This document shows, piece after piece, positions 14,512-23,522 of a stretch of DNA of 35,149 bases. Numbering within the stretch: position 1 is the stretch's first letter; each line of letters starts with the position of its first letter. Below the pieces are notes generated by a model. The model saw only the letters and a list, made by a program, of their open reading frames with translations, made no database searches and was not told the origin of the DNA. A program made the position numbers and the translations under genes. The DNA comes from Chloroflexota bacterium (lineage in GTDB: Bacteria > Chloroflexota > Dehalococcoidia > Tepidiformales > Tepidiformaceae), in the NCBI GenBank assembly GCA_026705605.1, contig JAPPAK010000004.1, positions 1-35,149 on the forward strand, written 5' to 3'.

Positions 14512-15112
14512 ATCGCCTGGTCGGGATCTTGGCCGCCGACGGATCGCGATTCCGGAGCATCTCGCGAACAAGCGCTGGTAGCTGCCGGGGACCAGCTAGC
14601 CGGAGTATGTCGTCCCACATTGAGGTCCGACTGTCAGACCTAGAAGGGGACGCGCCCAGGACCACCAACACATCGTGCGCCTCGCTCTTCCACAGGAGCC
14701 GCACAAGAATCTCACGGTCGATTTGGGGATTGGGGCGCGGCCTGCGTATCTCGTCGAACGTGATCCTGCCCTGAACCGCGTCGAACGCGATCAGTCCCCA
14801 CCAGCGCGGTACCACGGTCTGCCGAGCGCGCTCGAGGTGGCATCGGTCGGTGACCAACGTGCACCTTTCGAAGACCTGCGCAAACGATGCAGCCTGGCGT
14901 GGAAGCCTGTTCAGGGTGTCGTGATGCGTTTTGATTTCGAACGCTTCGAGGCGCTCGCCAAGGACGGCGACATCGGCCCGCTCGTTCGTGACTGGTATCC
15001 AGAATTCGCTAACTAGCTCGGCAGACTTCTGCACACGTCTGAGGCGATGTCGCAGTGCAGACCGAATCTCCTCCTCGGAAACGGACGCGCCACTGCACAG
15101 TTCGCTAGGCAT
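14492..15112 (-). CDS. sce7726 family protein with a PD-(D/E)XK-like core
   Basis: The 206-residue product has an N-terminal helical part (SEEEIRSALRHRL), then a core that reads like a restriction-type nuclease fold: N-E-R-A-D-V-A-V-L, followed 10-15 residues later by F-E-I-K-T and DTLNRLPRQ. The Asp and the E-x-K are placed as in PD-(D/E)XK enzymes. Next come FERCTLVTDRCHLERA and VVPRWWGLIAF, typical of sce7726 proteins. Whether it cuts DNA is unknown. It is convergent with, and overlaps, the sce7725-type gene. A set of few-base overlaps between opposite strands means that neither gene can be changed at its end without affecting the other. Confidence 0.78.
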   Translation of the reverse strand: MPSELCSGASVSEEEIRSALRHRLRRVQKSAELVSEFWIPVTNERADVAVLGERLEAFEIKTHHDTLNRLPRQAASFAQVFERCTLVTDRCHLERARQTVVPRWWGLIAFDAVQGRITFDEIRRPRPNPQIDREILVRLLWKSEAHDVLVVLGASPSRSDSRTSMWDDILRLAGPRQLPALVREMLRNRDPSAAKIPTRRFMGETV

Positions 15113-15790
15113 CGATCTTAGGGATTCCGCGACTGGCTGCGGGCCCTCCCAATATCTGTCGAACGGGAGCGAGCGGACGGTCTGCCCTCATGTACGTCGC
15201 CCTCTATTGAAGCGGCGAGTGTTCCCCGAGACAGCGTTGCAACGCTGTGTGCATGAGTCCATGACAGATCCCCCAAGCCCCGCCCCGGCATGGTGACCGT
15301 TGTGAAGATGCTCCCAGACGATGACCACCCAAGCAATGTGCAGGTAGCGGTGCGCTGACTCTGGGCCGCAATCGTGTGTCCTAGTGGCCAAGCCGAGCCG
15401 AGCGCCAAAGGTGGCGGACTGCCGCATCGTGGGCGGGCGGTGGCAGGCCATCGTATGCTGGCAGCGCGTGCTGGTAGGGTGACTGCACCGTCGGAAGGCT
15501 GCGCCTACAGAGCGAACAGCACCTCGAAGGTGGTGCTGCCTACCGTCAAGTTAGGCCCACCAGACTGGACAAAATCGAGAACCTTCGCCCTGGGGTTTCA
15601 GTTGGCCTTGTAGGCGGGAGGCAGGCTGCCCTGCCGATAGCGCATCGGGCGGCGCGGCCAAGGAGAGAGGTTCGCAGGCGTCTGGAGAATCTGAACTCCA
15701 TTAGCCGACGGGGCAATTCGGGGTGTCGTGCTCTGGTGTTGTTCCAGACGCCCGTGAGCCTTGCCGTTACAGGCAACGTGCCGGCGCTCG
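15113..15790. other. Gene-free stretch with a 7-bp hairpin
   Basis: No open frame here has family resemblance or a plausible start. A CAGCACC/GGTGCTG inverted repeat (15517-15523 and 15532-15538) with an 8-nt loop is the only structure I noticed, and it has no T-run. The region marks the right edge of the defence-like block and may be decayed DNA. Confidence 0.4.
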
Positions 15791-16405
15791 TCAGTCGCAC
15801 ATCGCGACGCTGGTGTTCAACTCTTCTTCCAGCCTGTCCCGCAACTCCTGGCACGCTTCGTCAACCCGCTCCCCTGAGCCAAGGTCGGACTCCAGCGTTG
15901 AGTTGAATGACGTCCAGAAGGCGTCGAATTCTGCCGATGTCTCGATGTCCGTGTCGATGTCCTTCAAGTCTTCCAGAACCCCCCGCGCCTCTCGGATGAG
16001 CCCCTCAAAGCCCTCGGTCATCGTGCCGTGGAGTTCGGCCAGATGTGCCGGGGGTCGGAGGCTGGACACTTCGTCACGGTAGTCCTCGAGAATTCCGACC
16101 GCGCCTTCAAGGGAATCGGTGAATGCGCGCACCAGCGTTTCCGCGAACTCGCTCGCCAACTCCGCGTCCTCGTCCGACCAGGACTCTTCGGAATCGAGCG
16201 AGGCCAGCCGGTCTCCCATTTCCTCGAGGGAGTCCTCGAATGCCTGTTCCAGGTCTTCATCGAGCTTCTCCGACTCTTCCTGCAGGGTGGCCTGCGCGTC
16301 CTCCATCGCTTCCGCGTACTCCTGCGTTGTGAGGACAGGCGCCTCCCCACCTCCGCAGGCGCCCAGGAGGAATGCGAGCACAAACGCCGGGATCGCGTAT
16401 CTCAC
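15791..16405 (-). CDS. Acidic coiled-coil lipoprotein
   Basis: The 204-residue product begins with a short signal peptide and a lipobox (LLGAC, Cys17), so it should be lipid-anchored outside the cytoplasmic membrane. The rest is strongly acidic and helical, rich in Glu, Asp and Leu heptads (ATLQEESEKLDEDLEQAFED, LEGAVGILEDYRDEVSSL). A C-terminal CQEL and a final MCD supply two further cysteines. No enzyme motif is visible and I do not recognise the family. Its GTG start overlaps the stop of the ankyrin gene as GTGA, so it is the second gene of a two-gene operon and probably acts with that secreted protein. Confidence 0.8.
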   Translation of the reverse strand: MRYAIPAFVLAFLLGACGGGEAPVLTTQEYAEAMEDAQATLQEESEKLDEDLEQAFEDSLEEMGDRLASLDSEESWSDEDAELASEFAETLVRAFTDSLEGAVGILEDYRDEVSSLRPPAHLAELHGTMTEGFEGLIREARGVLEDLKDIDTDIETSAEFDAFWTSFNSTLESDLGSGERVDEACQELRDRLEEELNTSVAMCD

Positions 16406-18168
16406 TGCTGGGTCACCTGCGGGGTTCCAACAGTCGTGATGATCCAGCTGCCGTCACCCTGGTTGTTGGCCTCGAAGTTGTAGAGCACGCCGTTGACGGT
16501 CGACTCCAGGAGGCTGATAGAAGTCCCGGACGTCAGGATCAGGAAGGTGCCGTTTCCGCTCCCGTCCACCGAGAACTCGGTCGACGTGTTCGGGTAGGTG
16601 CAGCTCTCCCCGGCGCTGACCACCAGGTTCACCGTGCACTCCCCCGCTGTTGGGGAGGTTGTGGGAGGCGATGTCGTGCCCGACTGCGTCCCCGACGACG
16701 GTTCGTCCGGCGGTCCGCCCGAGGAGGGAGTGCTGCTCCCTCCGGCGAGCAGCAGCTGCACGATCTCCGTGTAGCCCTCCTCGGTCGCGATGTCGAGGGG
16801 GCTCACGTCATTGAACTGATCGAGCACCTTGTTGGGGTCCGCGCCGGCATTGAGGAGTGCGCGCACCATGGCGATGTCCTGCGCCTTGACGGCGAGGCTC
16901 AGGGGCGACTCCTCGTAGAACTGCTCGGTGTCGACAACGTTCGGGTCAGCCCCCGCGTCGAGGAGAATCTGCACGACCGCGACGTCGCCCTTGCCGACCG
17001 CGTAGGTCAGGTGCGTTCCCACGCGGAAGGCGGGACTGACCTTCTTGTTGGGATCAGCCCCCGCGGCGATCAGCCTCCGCAGCATGTTCTGATCTCGGGC
17101 GTTGATCGCCAGGCTCAGCGGCGTCTGATCGTGGAACTGCTCCCGGTCGATGACGTTCGGGTCCGCATCCGCGTCGAGGAGAATCTGCACGACCTCCGCG
17201 TCGCCCAGCCCGACCGCGTAGGTCAGGTGCGTTCCCACCCGGAAGTCGGGACTGACCTTCTTGTTGGGGTCCGCCCCCGCGGCGATGAGGTTGCGCAACA
17301 GGTCTTCGTCAGCGGCGTAAATCGCGAGGCTGAGCGGCGTCTGGTCGTAGAACTGTTCCTTGTCGACGACGTTGGGGTCCGCATCCGCGTCGAGGAGGAT
17401 CTTCGCGATGTCGTATTCGGCCAGGCCGATGGCGTAGGTCAGGTGCGTCCCCACGCGGAAGGCGGGTTCGATCCGCCTGTCGGGGTCGGCGCCAGCGTCC
17501 ACGAGGATCTGCACGATCCCCGCTTCGCCGCCACCGATGGCCAGGCTGAGGGGCGTCTGGTCGTAGAAGAACTCACCGCTGACGTTGTCCAGGTACTGCG
17601 GGCAGGATGCGGCGATGATCCTCACGAGCTGGGTATTGGCCGTGTCCACGGCGGTGTGCAGGGGAGTGTGGCGCGACGCGTCGATGCAGGTGTAGGCAGG
17701 GAGCCCCGGCAGGGGCACCTCGACCCGCACGGCGTTGCTCTGGTCGAAGTTCCCCGAGTCGCTGCGCATCGACATGTCGAGGGGGGTGTCCAGGGTCCGC
17801 CACCGGCCGCCCTCGGGGCGCGTGCTCACGTACAGCAGCGTTGGGTCGGAGACGCGGCGCCACACCGTCACGTCGACGTTTGCGGTTCCGCCGCCTTCCA
17901 GGGGCACCCTGACGCGCACGGCGTTGCTCTGGTCGAAATTCCCCGAGTCGCTGCGCATTGACATGTCGAGAGGCGTGTCCAGGGTCCGCCACCGGCCGCC
18001 CTCGGGGCGTGTGCTGACGTACAGCAGCGTTGCGTCGGAAACGCGACGCCAGACGGTGACGTCGACGTTGGCAGTCTCGGGGTCCGCCGGCTCCTCTTGG
18101 GCGCCGACCCCGGCGATAGCTGAGAGCGTCAGCACTGCAGCGAGGAATCCCACAATCCACTTGCTCAC
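16402..18168 (-). CDS. Secreted ankyrin-repeat protein with a tandemly duplicated N-terminal module
   Basis: The GTG at 18168 with GAGG upstream gives a 588-residue protein. Residues 1-23 form a signal peptide (FLAAVLTLSAIAGVGA). Residues about 27-152 are two copies of a 63-residue module (VDVTVWRRVSD, LLYVSTRPEGGRWRTLD, SDSGNFDQSNAVRV). About 160-475 are ankyrin repeats arranged as a double unit that recurs three times: DQTPLSLAI with AGADPN, then FRVGTHLTYAVG with ILLDADADPN. A Ser/Thr/Pro linker follows, then a C-terminal beta-rich domain (GECTVNLVVSAGESCTYPN). Ankyrin repeats bind proteins, so an extracytoplasmic binding or adhesion role is likely. The recent DNA-level duplication indicates ongoing repeat expansion. 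Confidence 0.85.
   Translation of the reverse strand: MSKWIVGFLAAVLTLSAIAGVGAQEEPADPETANVDVTVWRRVSDATLLYVSTRPEGGRWRTLDTPLDMSMRSDSGNFDQSNAVRVRVPLEGGGTANVDVTVWRRVSDPTLLYVSTRPEGGRWRTLDTPLDMSMRSDSGNFDQSNAVRVEVPLPGLPAYTCIDASRHTPLHTAVDTANTQLVRIIAASCPQYLDNVSGEFFYDQTPLSLAIGGGEAGIVQILVDAGADPDRRIEPAFRVGTHLTYAIGLAEYDIAKILLDADADPNVVDKEQFYDQTPLSLAIYAADEDLLRNLIAAGADPNKKVSPDFRVGTHLTYAVGLGDAEVVQILLDADADPNVIDREQFHDQTPLSLAINARDQNMLRRLIAAGADPNKKVSPAFRVGTHLTYAVGKGDVAVVQILLDAGADPNVVDTEQFYEESPLSLAVKAQDIAMVRALLNAGADPNKVLDQFNDVSPLDIATEEGYTEIVQLLLAGGSSTPSSGGPPDEPSSGTQSGTTSPPTTSPTAGECTVNLVVSAGESCTYPNTSTEFSVDGSGNGTFLILTSGTSISLLESTVNGVLYNFEANNQGDGSWIITTVGTPQVTQQ
17712..18070. repeat. Tandem 189-bp direct repeat inside the ankyrin-protein gene
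   Basis: Copies begin at 17712 and 17901, exactly 189 bp (63 codons) apart, and stay nearly identical for about 165 bp before diverging. They encode the duplicated N-terminal module of the secreted ankyrin protein. Confidence 0.85.
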
Positions 18169-18239
18169 CTTGAGCCTCACTTCCAGGGTTGTGTGCCCAG
18201 ATCGTCCCGGCCCGGCTCGCGGCGAAACAAGTACCAAAC

Positions 18240-18257
18240 GCCCTGTGCGGACAGGGC
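18240..18257 (-). terminator. Hairpin after the histidine kinase gene
   Basis: A perfect 7-bp stem (GCCCTGT/ACAGGGC) with a 4-nt loop lies 126 nt past the kinase stop and before the ankyrin gene. On the minus strand it is followed by a U-containing but broken tail (GTTTGGTACTTGTTT). Two more short hairpins, TGCCT/AGGCA at 18261-18275 and GATGGTC/GACCATC at 18328-18346, lie in the same gap. Confidence 0.4.
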
Positions 18258-18382
18258 ATTTGCCTGCCTGAGGCAGTGCCGGATGCTCGCGGTGCGCGCG
18301 TCCGCGTCAGCGCGCCTCTCGCGATGGGATGGTCTTCACGACCATCACTCGTGTGCGCGACTCCGGTGACGCTCCGGTTTCC

Positions 18383-19627
18383 CTACTCGCGCTCCCGGGG
18401 AATCACGCACGTGACCGTCGCGCCGCCCATGGCGCCTCTCGGTTCGACGACAAGACGGCCTCCCAGTCGCCGGGCGTCCCTGTCCATGTTCTCGAAGCCG
18501 CGCCCGTGCCGGGCGTAGTCGGCGGGAAGCCCTACTCCGTCGTCCGATACGGAGAGCCGCACCTCATCGGGCTCACATGCAAGGTGGATCGCCACCTCGC
18601 CCGCGTCGGCATGGCGGTAGGCGTTCGTGAGCGCGTTGTGCGCGATCGAGAAGAGCAGGCTTCTGGTCTGCGTCGAGAGGGGCGGCTCAACCCCCACCTG
18701 CGTCAACTCGCAGGGCACGGAGGTGATATTGGTGAAACTGGAAGCGTGGGACCTGAGAGCGGAGCTCAATGCACGGCCCTCGTAGATGCCGCCCCTATGA
18801 ATGGGGTGTCGCAACTCCCAGATGGCGGAGCGGGAAAGACGAGAGGTCGCCTCGAGGGTGGCGGCCAGCTCCGGGTTGGCGTCCCCCGCCTGGGCTTTCG
18901 CGGTGTCGATGCCGAGCCCGATCATGTACGCCGACTGCGCCGTGGTGTCGTGAACCGCCTGGGAGAACTCCACCCGCTCACGCTGCAGGTCGCGCTCGCG
19001 CTCCACCGCCCGCCTCCACCTCTCTCGCTCGAACCTGGCGATGACGTTGACGATGACGACCAGTCCATACATGACGCCAATCCGGGCGATGAGGGTCCTC
19101 TCCTCCTTGGCGGCAGTGTCGATGCCGTCCCCGGCGATCAGGCTGATGGCCAGATACAGCGCGGCCACGATGGTCGTGCAGGCCATCGCCAGCCGAAAGG
19201 ACGTGAGAATCACCGCGTAGGCGGCAAGCTGGGGGTAGTAGAGCAAGTGGAAGAACCTGTGGTCGAATCCTCCGGCTGCCGCCAGAGCGCCCGACAGTAG
19301 GCAGACGTCCAGCGTGGCGTTGGCGAGAAGCCAACCCCGAGTGACGGACTTCCGCCTCGCCAGCCGGTAGTGCGTATAGCCGGTGAGCCCTGCTACCACC
19401 AGGAGCCCCGGCAGGAACACCGCCTGGCCGTCCGGCCATTCCACCGGCCGGTACACCCACATGGCCAGACCGCAGACGGTAAAGAACCAGCGGGCCCAGA
19501 CGAACGTCCACGCAATACGTCGCAAACCCTCCGGGTCGCTCGGCACTCCGACTCCGTCCATGCCGAGGACGTTGGCCGCCGTCGTGATCAGGTGAACACC
19601 GCGGTCGCTGCGGACCCCTTCAGCCAT
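18383..19627 (-). CDS. NarL/LiaS-type sensor histidine kinase, six TM
   Basis: The 414-residue product has six hydrophobic helices in the first 200 residues (for example ARWFFTVCGLAMWVY and IARIGVMYGLVVIVNVIARF), then a HisKA_3 dimerisation helix with phospho-accepting H226 (FSQAVHDTTAQ), and a HATPase_c domain with N box ALTNAYRHA, G1 DDGVGLP and G2 GRGFENM. There is no extracellular loop large enough for a ligand domain, so it may sense the membrane state as LiaS/DesK-like kinases do. GGGAGG precedes the ATG at 19627. The response regulator gene lies immediately upstream on the same strand (74-bp gap), so the two form one operon and presumably one phosphorelay. Confidence 0.88.
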   Translation of the reverse strand: MAEGVRSDRGVHLITTAANVLGMDGVGVPSDPEGLRRIAWTFVWARWFFTVCGLAMWVYRPVEWPDGQAVFLPGLLVVAGLTGYTHYRLARRKSVTRGWLLANATLDVCLLSGALAAAGGFDHRFFHLLYYPQLAAYAVILTSFRLAMACTTIVAALYLAISLIAGDGIDTAAKEERTLIARIGVMYGLVVIVNVIARFERERWRRAVERERDLQRERVEFSQAVHDTTAQSAYMIGLGIDTAKAQAGDANPELAATLEATSRLSRSAIWELRHPIHRGGIYEGRALSSALRSHASSFTNITSVPCELTQVGVEPPLSTQTRSLLFSIAHNALTNAYRHADAGEVAIHLACEPDEVRLSVSDDGVGLPADYARHGRGFENMDRDARRLGGRLVVEPRGAMGGATVTCVIPRERE

Positions 19628-19701
19628 CTCGCCTCCCGAACACCCGGGAACCTCCGGGCGCTCCTATCGGGGAGGGCAGGGGCGAATCACCCGCAATCTC
19701 C

Positions 19702-20376
19702 TCAGGCCTGCGGTTCATAGTCATCCAGCAGTCCGTTCCGCGCCGCCCAGAGCACCAGCCCCTGCATCGAGGTGACGCCCAGCTTCTGCTGGATGCCGTA
19801 GATGGCGTTCCGAACGGTCACCGGCTTGATGCCCCTCTGTGTCGCTATCCGGACGTACGACATGCCCCCTGCAAAGGAGACGAGTATCTCCCGCTCCCTC
19901 GCCGTCAGGCCGGCGGCGTCGGCTGCATCGCCCACCTCCGCGTCCGCGCGTACCGCCGCGAATACGCCTCGCACAACCTCGGCGGGCAGGCGAACCTCGC
20001 CCTCGAACACGCCCCGCACCGTCGACAACAGCCGCTCCCTATCCGTTTCCTTCTGAAGGTACCCGGTTGCGCCAGCGGCTACCGCCTCCAGCACGGCGGT
20101 CTCCTCGTTCGCGACTGTCAGCATGACCACGCGGGTCTCGGGGGCGGCCTCCATGATCTCCCGGCAGGCTTCCACTCCGTCCTTCCTCGGCATGAGCACG
20201 TCCATCACCACGACGTCCGGAGACACCTCCGCAGCCACCCTGACTGCTTCCTCGCCGTCCCCCGCCTGTCCCACCACCTCGAACTCGCCGGACTGCTCCA
20301 GGACGTACTTCAGCCCGTCCCTGACGATGGAGTGGTCGTCTACCACCATCACCCTGATGCGCTCGTCCGATGTCAT
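19702..20376 (-). CDS. NarL/FixJ-family response regulator
   Basis: The 224-residue product has a receiver domain (acidic pair in VMVVDDHSIVRDG, phospho-acceptor Asp in VVVMDVLMPR, Lys in LQKETD) and a C-terminal LuxR-type helix-turn-helix (LTAREREILVSFAGGMS, IKPVTVRNAIYGIQQKLGV). The middle linker is somewhat longer than usual. GGAGGAAG stands 6 nt before the ATG. It precedes its cognate kinase in the operon. The genes reading in the opposite direction start 400 bp away (surface nucleotidase), and the shared upstream region may hold its targets; this is a guess from position. Confidence 0.9.
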   Translation of the reverse strand: MTSDERIRVMVVDDHSIVRDGLKYVLEQSGEFEVVGQAGDGEEAVRVAAEVSPDVVVMDVLMPRKDGVEACREIMEAAPETRVVMLTVANEETAVLEAVAAGATGYLQKETDRERLLSTVRGVFEGEVRLPAEVVRGVFAAVRADAEVGDAADAAGLTAREREILVSFAGGMSYVRIATQRGIKPVTVRNAIYGIQQKLGVTSMQGLVLWAARNGLLDDYEPQA

Positions 20377-20776
20377 CCCGGCTTCCTCCAGTCAGCCTCC
20401 GATAGGGTCGGTCGACCGGCCGTTGCGCTGCCCCGAGCGCCTCCCGCGATCCTCTCCTTGTCGGCGGTGAGCCTGCGAGGCGCCCCGATGCCCCGCAGGC
20501 CGGGTCCCCAAGCGCCGCGCCGCCAAGCTAACCAGTCTGTGTTGCCTCCGCAACAACAAGAGCCCTGAGCAGAGAGAGATGGCACGGTGGGGGCTCAGAC
20601 CGCAGGCACCCGGCCCCCCTGACTGGGTTCGGAAGAACGGCCGCCTTCCGCCTCGAACCGCGCGGTACCTGGGGTCCTACAGCGAGACCGCCCACGAGAA
20701 AGTTCGTAGTACAGTCAGCGTGGGCCCACCAGTTCAAGACCGCCCCACTCGTTTCCGGGGGTTACCCGCGCCTCTC
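20377..20776. other. Divergent intergenic region
   Basis: This 400-bp gap separates the response regulator (minus) from the nucleotidase (plus). It holds a small hairpin (TGTTGC/GCAACA, 20540-20555) and a candidate -10 hexamer TACAGT at 20710-20715 for the nucleotidase, with no convincing -35 box. The nucleotidase frame is open upstream to 20579 but that part has no signal peptide or conservation signs. Confidence 0.4.
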
Positions 20777-23500
20777 ATGGGAATCAGACTCCCGATCCTG
20801 GCCTCGATGCTCGTGGCGTTCGCGCTCCTCTTTGCGTTTGCCGGCCGGGATGCATCCGTTCCGATCGCAGCGGCCGAGGGCGACGGGCCCGTCACCCTCA
20901 CCCTGCTGCACAATAACGACGGCGAATCCTCCCTCCTGCCGTTGACCAACGTGGTCGACATCGAGGGCTCCAGCACGTCGGTGGCCGTCGGTGGCATCGC
21001 CGCCTACAAGGCCGTGGTCGAACGCGAGATCGCGCAGGCGCGGGCCAGCGGGAACGCCGTGGTTAACGTCTATGCCGGGGATTCCTACCTCGCCAGCGCG
21101 ACCTTCATCTGCGGCCGGAAGGAGGGCAACCCGCTCTTCGACGCGGTGGCCCAGGACGCCATCCCATACGACGCCCACATCCTCGGCAATCACGAGTTCG
21201 ACCTGTCCCCGGACTTCCTCGAGCGCTTCATCCGCGCCTTCGACGGGCAGCCGTTCCTGAGCGCCAACCTCGACTTCTCCGCCGAACCCGGGTTCGATGA
21301 CATCGTCGACGCCGACGGCCTCATCGAGGACGCGGCGGAGGACGGCCGCGTCCTGGCCCGCTCGATGATCGTGACCGATGACGTCACGGGCGCTCGCTTC
21401 GGGATCGTCGGCGCCACCACGTCGTCGCTGCCCGTCGTCTCCATCCCGCGGAAGGTGACCGTGACGCCCGACCTCGCCACGACGACCGCGGCCGTGCAAG
21501 CCGAGATCGACCGGCTCCTCGACCGGGGGGTCAACAAGATCATCTTCGTCAGCCACCTCCAGGGCATCGACTACGACGTGGAGTTCGTCGGTCTCCTGAG
21601 CGGTGTCGATGTGGCCGTGGCAGGCGGCGGCAGCGACCTGCTGCAGAACTCCTCCGTTGACCCCTCCCTGCAGGTGGTTCCCGGCGAGCGCGCCGAGCCC
21701 GACGGCGCCTATCCCATGGAGGTGGACGATGCCGACGGACGCACGGTCTATGTCGTGACCGCCCCCGGGAACTACAAGTACGTCGGCCGGCTCGACGTCC
21801 AGTTCGACGACAGCGGGGAGGTCGCCGCCATCGTTAGCGAGACGAGCTACCCCCGGCCGGTCGTCCCCGCGTCGGACGCGGCCACGTCTGCAGGCTTCAC
21901 TGCTGCGGTCGAAAAGGACGCCGCCCTCGTGCAGTCCATCGAGGCGCCCGTGAACGAGTGCCTCGCCGGCCTCGCGGCCACCCGCGTCGCGACCACCGAG
22001 GTACTGCTGGACGTGTCCCGCGGCGTTCGCACGCGCGGCACCAACGCCGGCAACCTCGTGACCGATGCCATGCTCGCGAGCTTCGATCGGTACGCCGCGG
22101 ACCTCGGCCTGCCGGCCCGGGGGAGCGCCAACCCCGTGATCGCCCTCCAGAACAGTGGTGGCATTCGCCAGAACGCGGGAGACGTGCTGCCCGTGGGTGG
22201 AGTCATCCCCGGCGACATCTCCCGCGCAAACACGCTCGACGTGCTGCCCTTCGGCAACGGCGTGACGGTCGTCCCGGGCGTCGCCCCCGCGGACCTCAAG
22301 GCCATCTTCGAGCACTCGGTCTCCCGCTATCCCGCCGCCAGTGGCGCCTTCCTGCAGGTGGCCGGGATATCGGTCGTCTACGACGCCTCCCGCGACCCCG
22401 GGTCGCGGGTCGTCAGCCTGACGCTCGACGGTGGCGCCGCGATCGTCTCCGATGGCGTGGTGGCCGCGGGCGCGCCCGCCGTGCATGTCGTCGCGAGCAG
22501 TTTCATCGCCGCCGGCGGCGACGGCTACGACGTGTTGGGGCGCTACCCCGGCCGCGTGCAGCTCCCCACGAGCTACGAGCAGTCCCTGCACGACTACCTG
22601 GTGAGCCTCGGGACCATCTCAGCGGACGATGCCCGCTACGCGCCGGACGGCCCGCCCCGGATCGTGTTCCGGGAAGCGGATCAGGAGGAGGCGCCCATCG
22701 CCCTGGCGGAGGACGACGACGACCTCACCTTCACGTTCGACCACGACGCCGAGGGCTGGGTGGTCGAGTTCGCCGACCTTCCGGCGGACTACGACCAGGA
22801 GATCTACGAGCTCGCGGGCGAACATAGGCCGCTGCCGGAGGGCCTCGACGGCGGGGGCATCTACGTCCAGGGACACAACCGCAGCGACGACCTGTTCATG
22901 TACCTGAAGCGGCAGGTGGGTGGGGTGCGCCCGAACACCGCCTACTCGGTGTCCGTCTCGCTCGACCTCGCAACGAACGTTGCCACCGGCCTGGTCGGCA
23001 TCGGCGGGTCGCCGGGCGAAAGCGTGTTCGTGAAGGCGGGCGCGGCCGCGGTCGAGCCCACCGGTCAGGTGGACGAAATCGGCCACCTCCGGATGAACAT
23101 CGACAAGGGGAACCAGAGTCGCGGCGGCGCGGCCATGGTCGTGCTCGGGAACGTCGCCCACCCCGGCGCCTCCCGCGACGCATACGCCATCAAGACCCTG
23201 ACCAACGCGGATGCGCCCCTGACGGTCACGACGGATGGCGAGGGCCGCCTCTGGCTCATCGTCGGCACCGACTCCGGGTTCGAAGGGCTCACGACCCTCT
23301 ACTACGCCCGCATCGCCTACACCCTGACTGAGGTCGCACCCACCGAGGTGCAGGATCCCGACGCCCCCGAACCCGCCGACACAGGCAGCGGGCCGGAGCC
23401 GCCCGCGGGCGGCTGGCCGGCGGTGTGGGTGGTCGTGGTGCTGGCCGCGGGACTTGCTGTGCTGAGCTTCCTCGCTCGAGGCGACGCCCGAAGACCTTGA
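20777..23500 (+). CDS. Surface-anchored 5'-nucleotidase / metallophosphoesterase
   Basis: From the ATG at 20777 the product is 907 residues. It has a signal peptide (ILASMLVAFALLFAFAG), a calcineurin-type metallophosphoesterase domain (LHNNDGESSLL, YAGDSYLA, LGNHEFDLS, VSHLQGID, AVAGGGSD) and a 5'-nucleotidase C-terminal substrate domain (TNAGNLVTDAML, NSGGIRQNAGD, AAGGDGYD). The first motif is NDGE rather than the common NDxH, and the last is GGGSD instead of GHxH, a variant I associate with a subfamily of large secreted enzymes. About 230 further residues of unknown fold follow, then a C-terminal GGWPA, a TM helix and basic residues. It should release phosphate from nucleotides outside the cell. 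The next gene begins 22 nt downstream and shares the C-terminal anchor. Confidence 0.87.
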   Translation: MGIRLPILASMLVAFALLFAFAGRDASVPIAAAEGDGPVTLTLLHNNDGESSLLPLTNVVDIEGSSTSVAVGGIAAYKAVVEREIAQARASGNAVVNVYAGDSYLASATFICGRKEGNPLFDAVAQDAIPYDAHILGNHEFDLSPDFLERFIRAFDGQPFLSANLDFSAEPGFDDIVDADGLIEDAAEDGRVLARSMIVTDDVTGARFGIVGATTSSLPVVSIPRKVTVTPDLATTTAAVQAEIDRLLDRGVNKIIFVSHLQGIDYDVEFVGLLSGVDVAVAGGGSDLLQNSSVDPSLQVVPGERAEPDGAYPMEVDDADGRTVYVVTAPGNYKYVGRLDVQFDDSGEVAAIVSETSYPRPVVPASDAATSAGFTAAVEKDAALVQSIEAPVNECLAGLAATRVATTEVLLDVSRGVRTRGTNAGNLVTDAMLASFDRYAADLGLPARGSANPVIALQNSGGIRQNAGDVLPVGGVIPGDISRANTLDVLPFGNGVTVVPGVAPADLKAIFEHSVSRYPAASGAFLQVAGISVVYDASRDPGSRVVSLTLDGGAAIVSDGVVAAGAPAVHVVASSFIAAGGDGYDVLGRYPGRVQLPTSYEQSLHDYLVSLGTISADDARYAPDGPPRIVFREADQEEAPIALAEDDDDLTFTFDHDAEGWVVEFADLPADYDQEIYELAGEHRPLPEGLDGGGIYVQGHNRSDDLFMYLKRQVGGVRPNTAYSVSVSLDLATNVATGLVGIGGSPGESVFVKAGAAAVEPTGQVDEIGHLRMNIDKGNQSRGGAAMVVLGNVAHPGASRDAYAIKTLTNADAPLTVTTDGEGRLWLIVGTDSGFEGLTTLYYARIAYTLTEVAPTEVQDPDAPEPADTGSGPEPPAGGWPAVWVVVVLAAGLAVLSFLARGDARRP

Positions 23501-23522
23501 CTCGTTGGCTTAGAGTCGCCGC

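Noticed and set aside
1991..15112. Prophage or integrative element
   Set aside because: No integrase, transposase, capsid or terminase genes and no att-like direct repeats were seen; tRNA-Thr at 34903 is intact and 20 kb away.
16372..17961. 529-codon plus-strand frame opposite the ankyrin gene
   Set aside because: Its apparent internal repeats are only the antisense image of the ankyrin repeats.
20762..22591. 609-codon open frame on the minus strand across the nucleotidase gene
   Set aside because: It is antisense to a gene with clear domains, has His/Gly/Asp/Val-rich shadow composition and no recognisable family; GC-rich DNA leaves such frames open.
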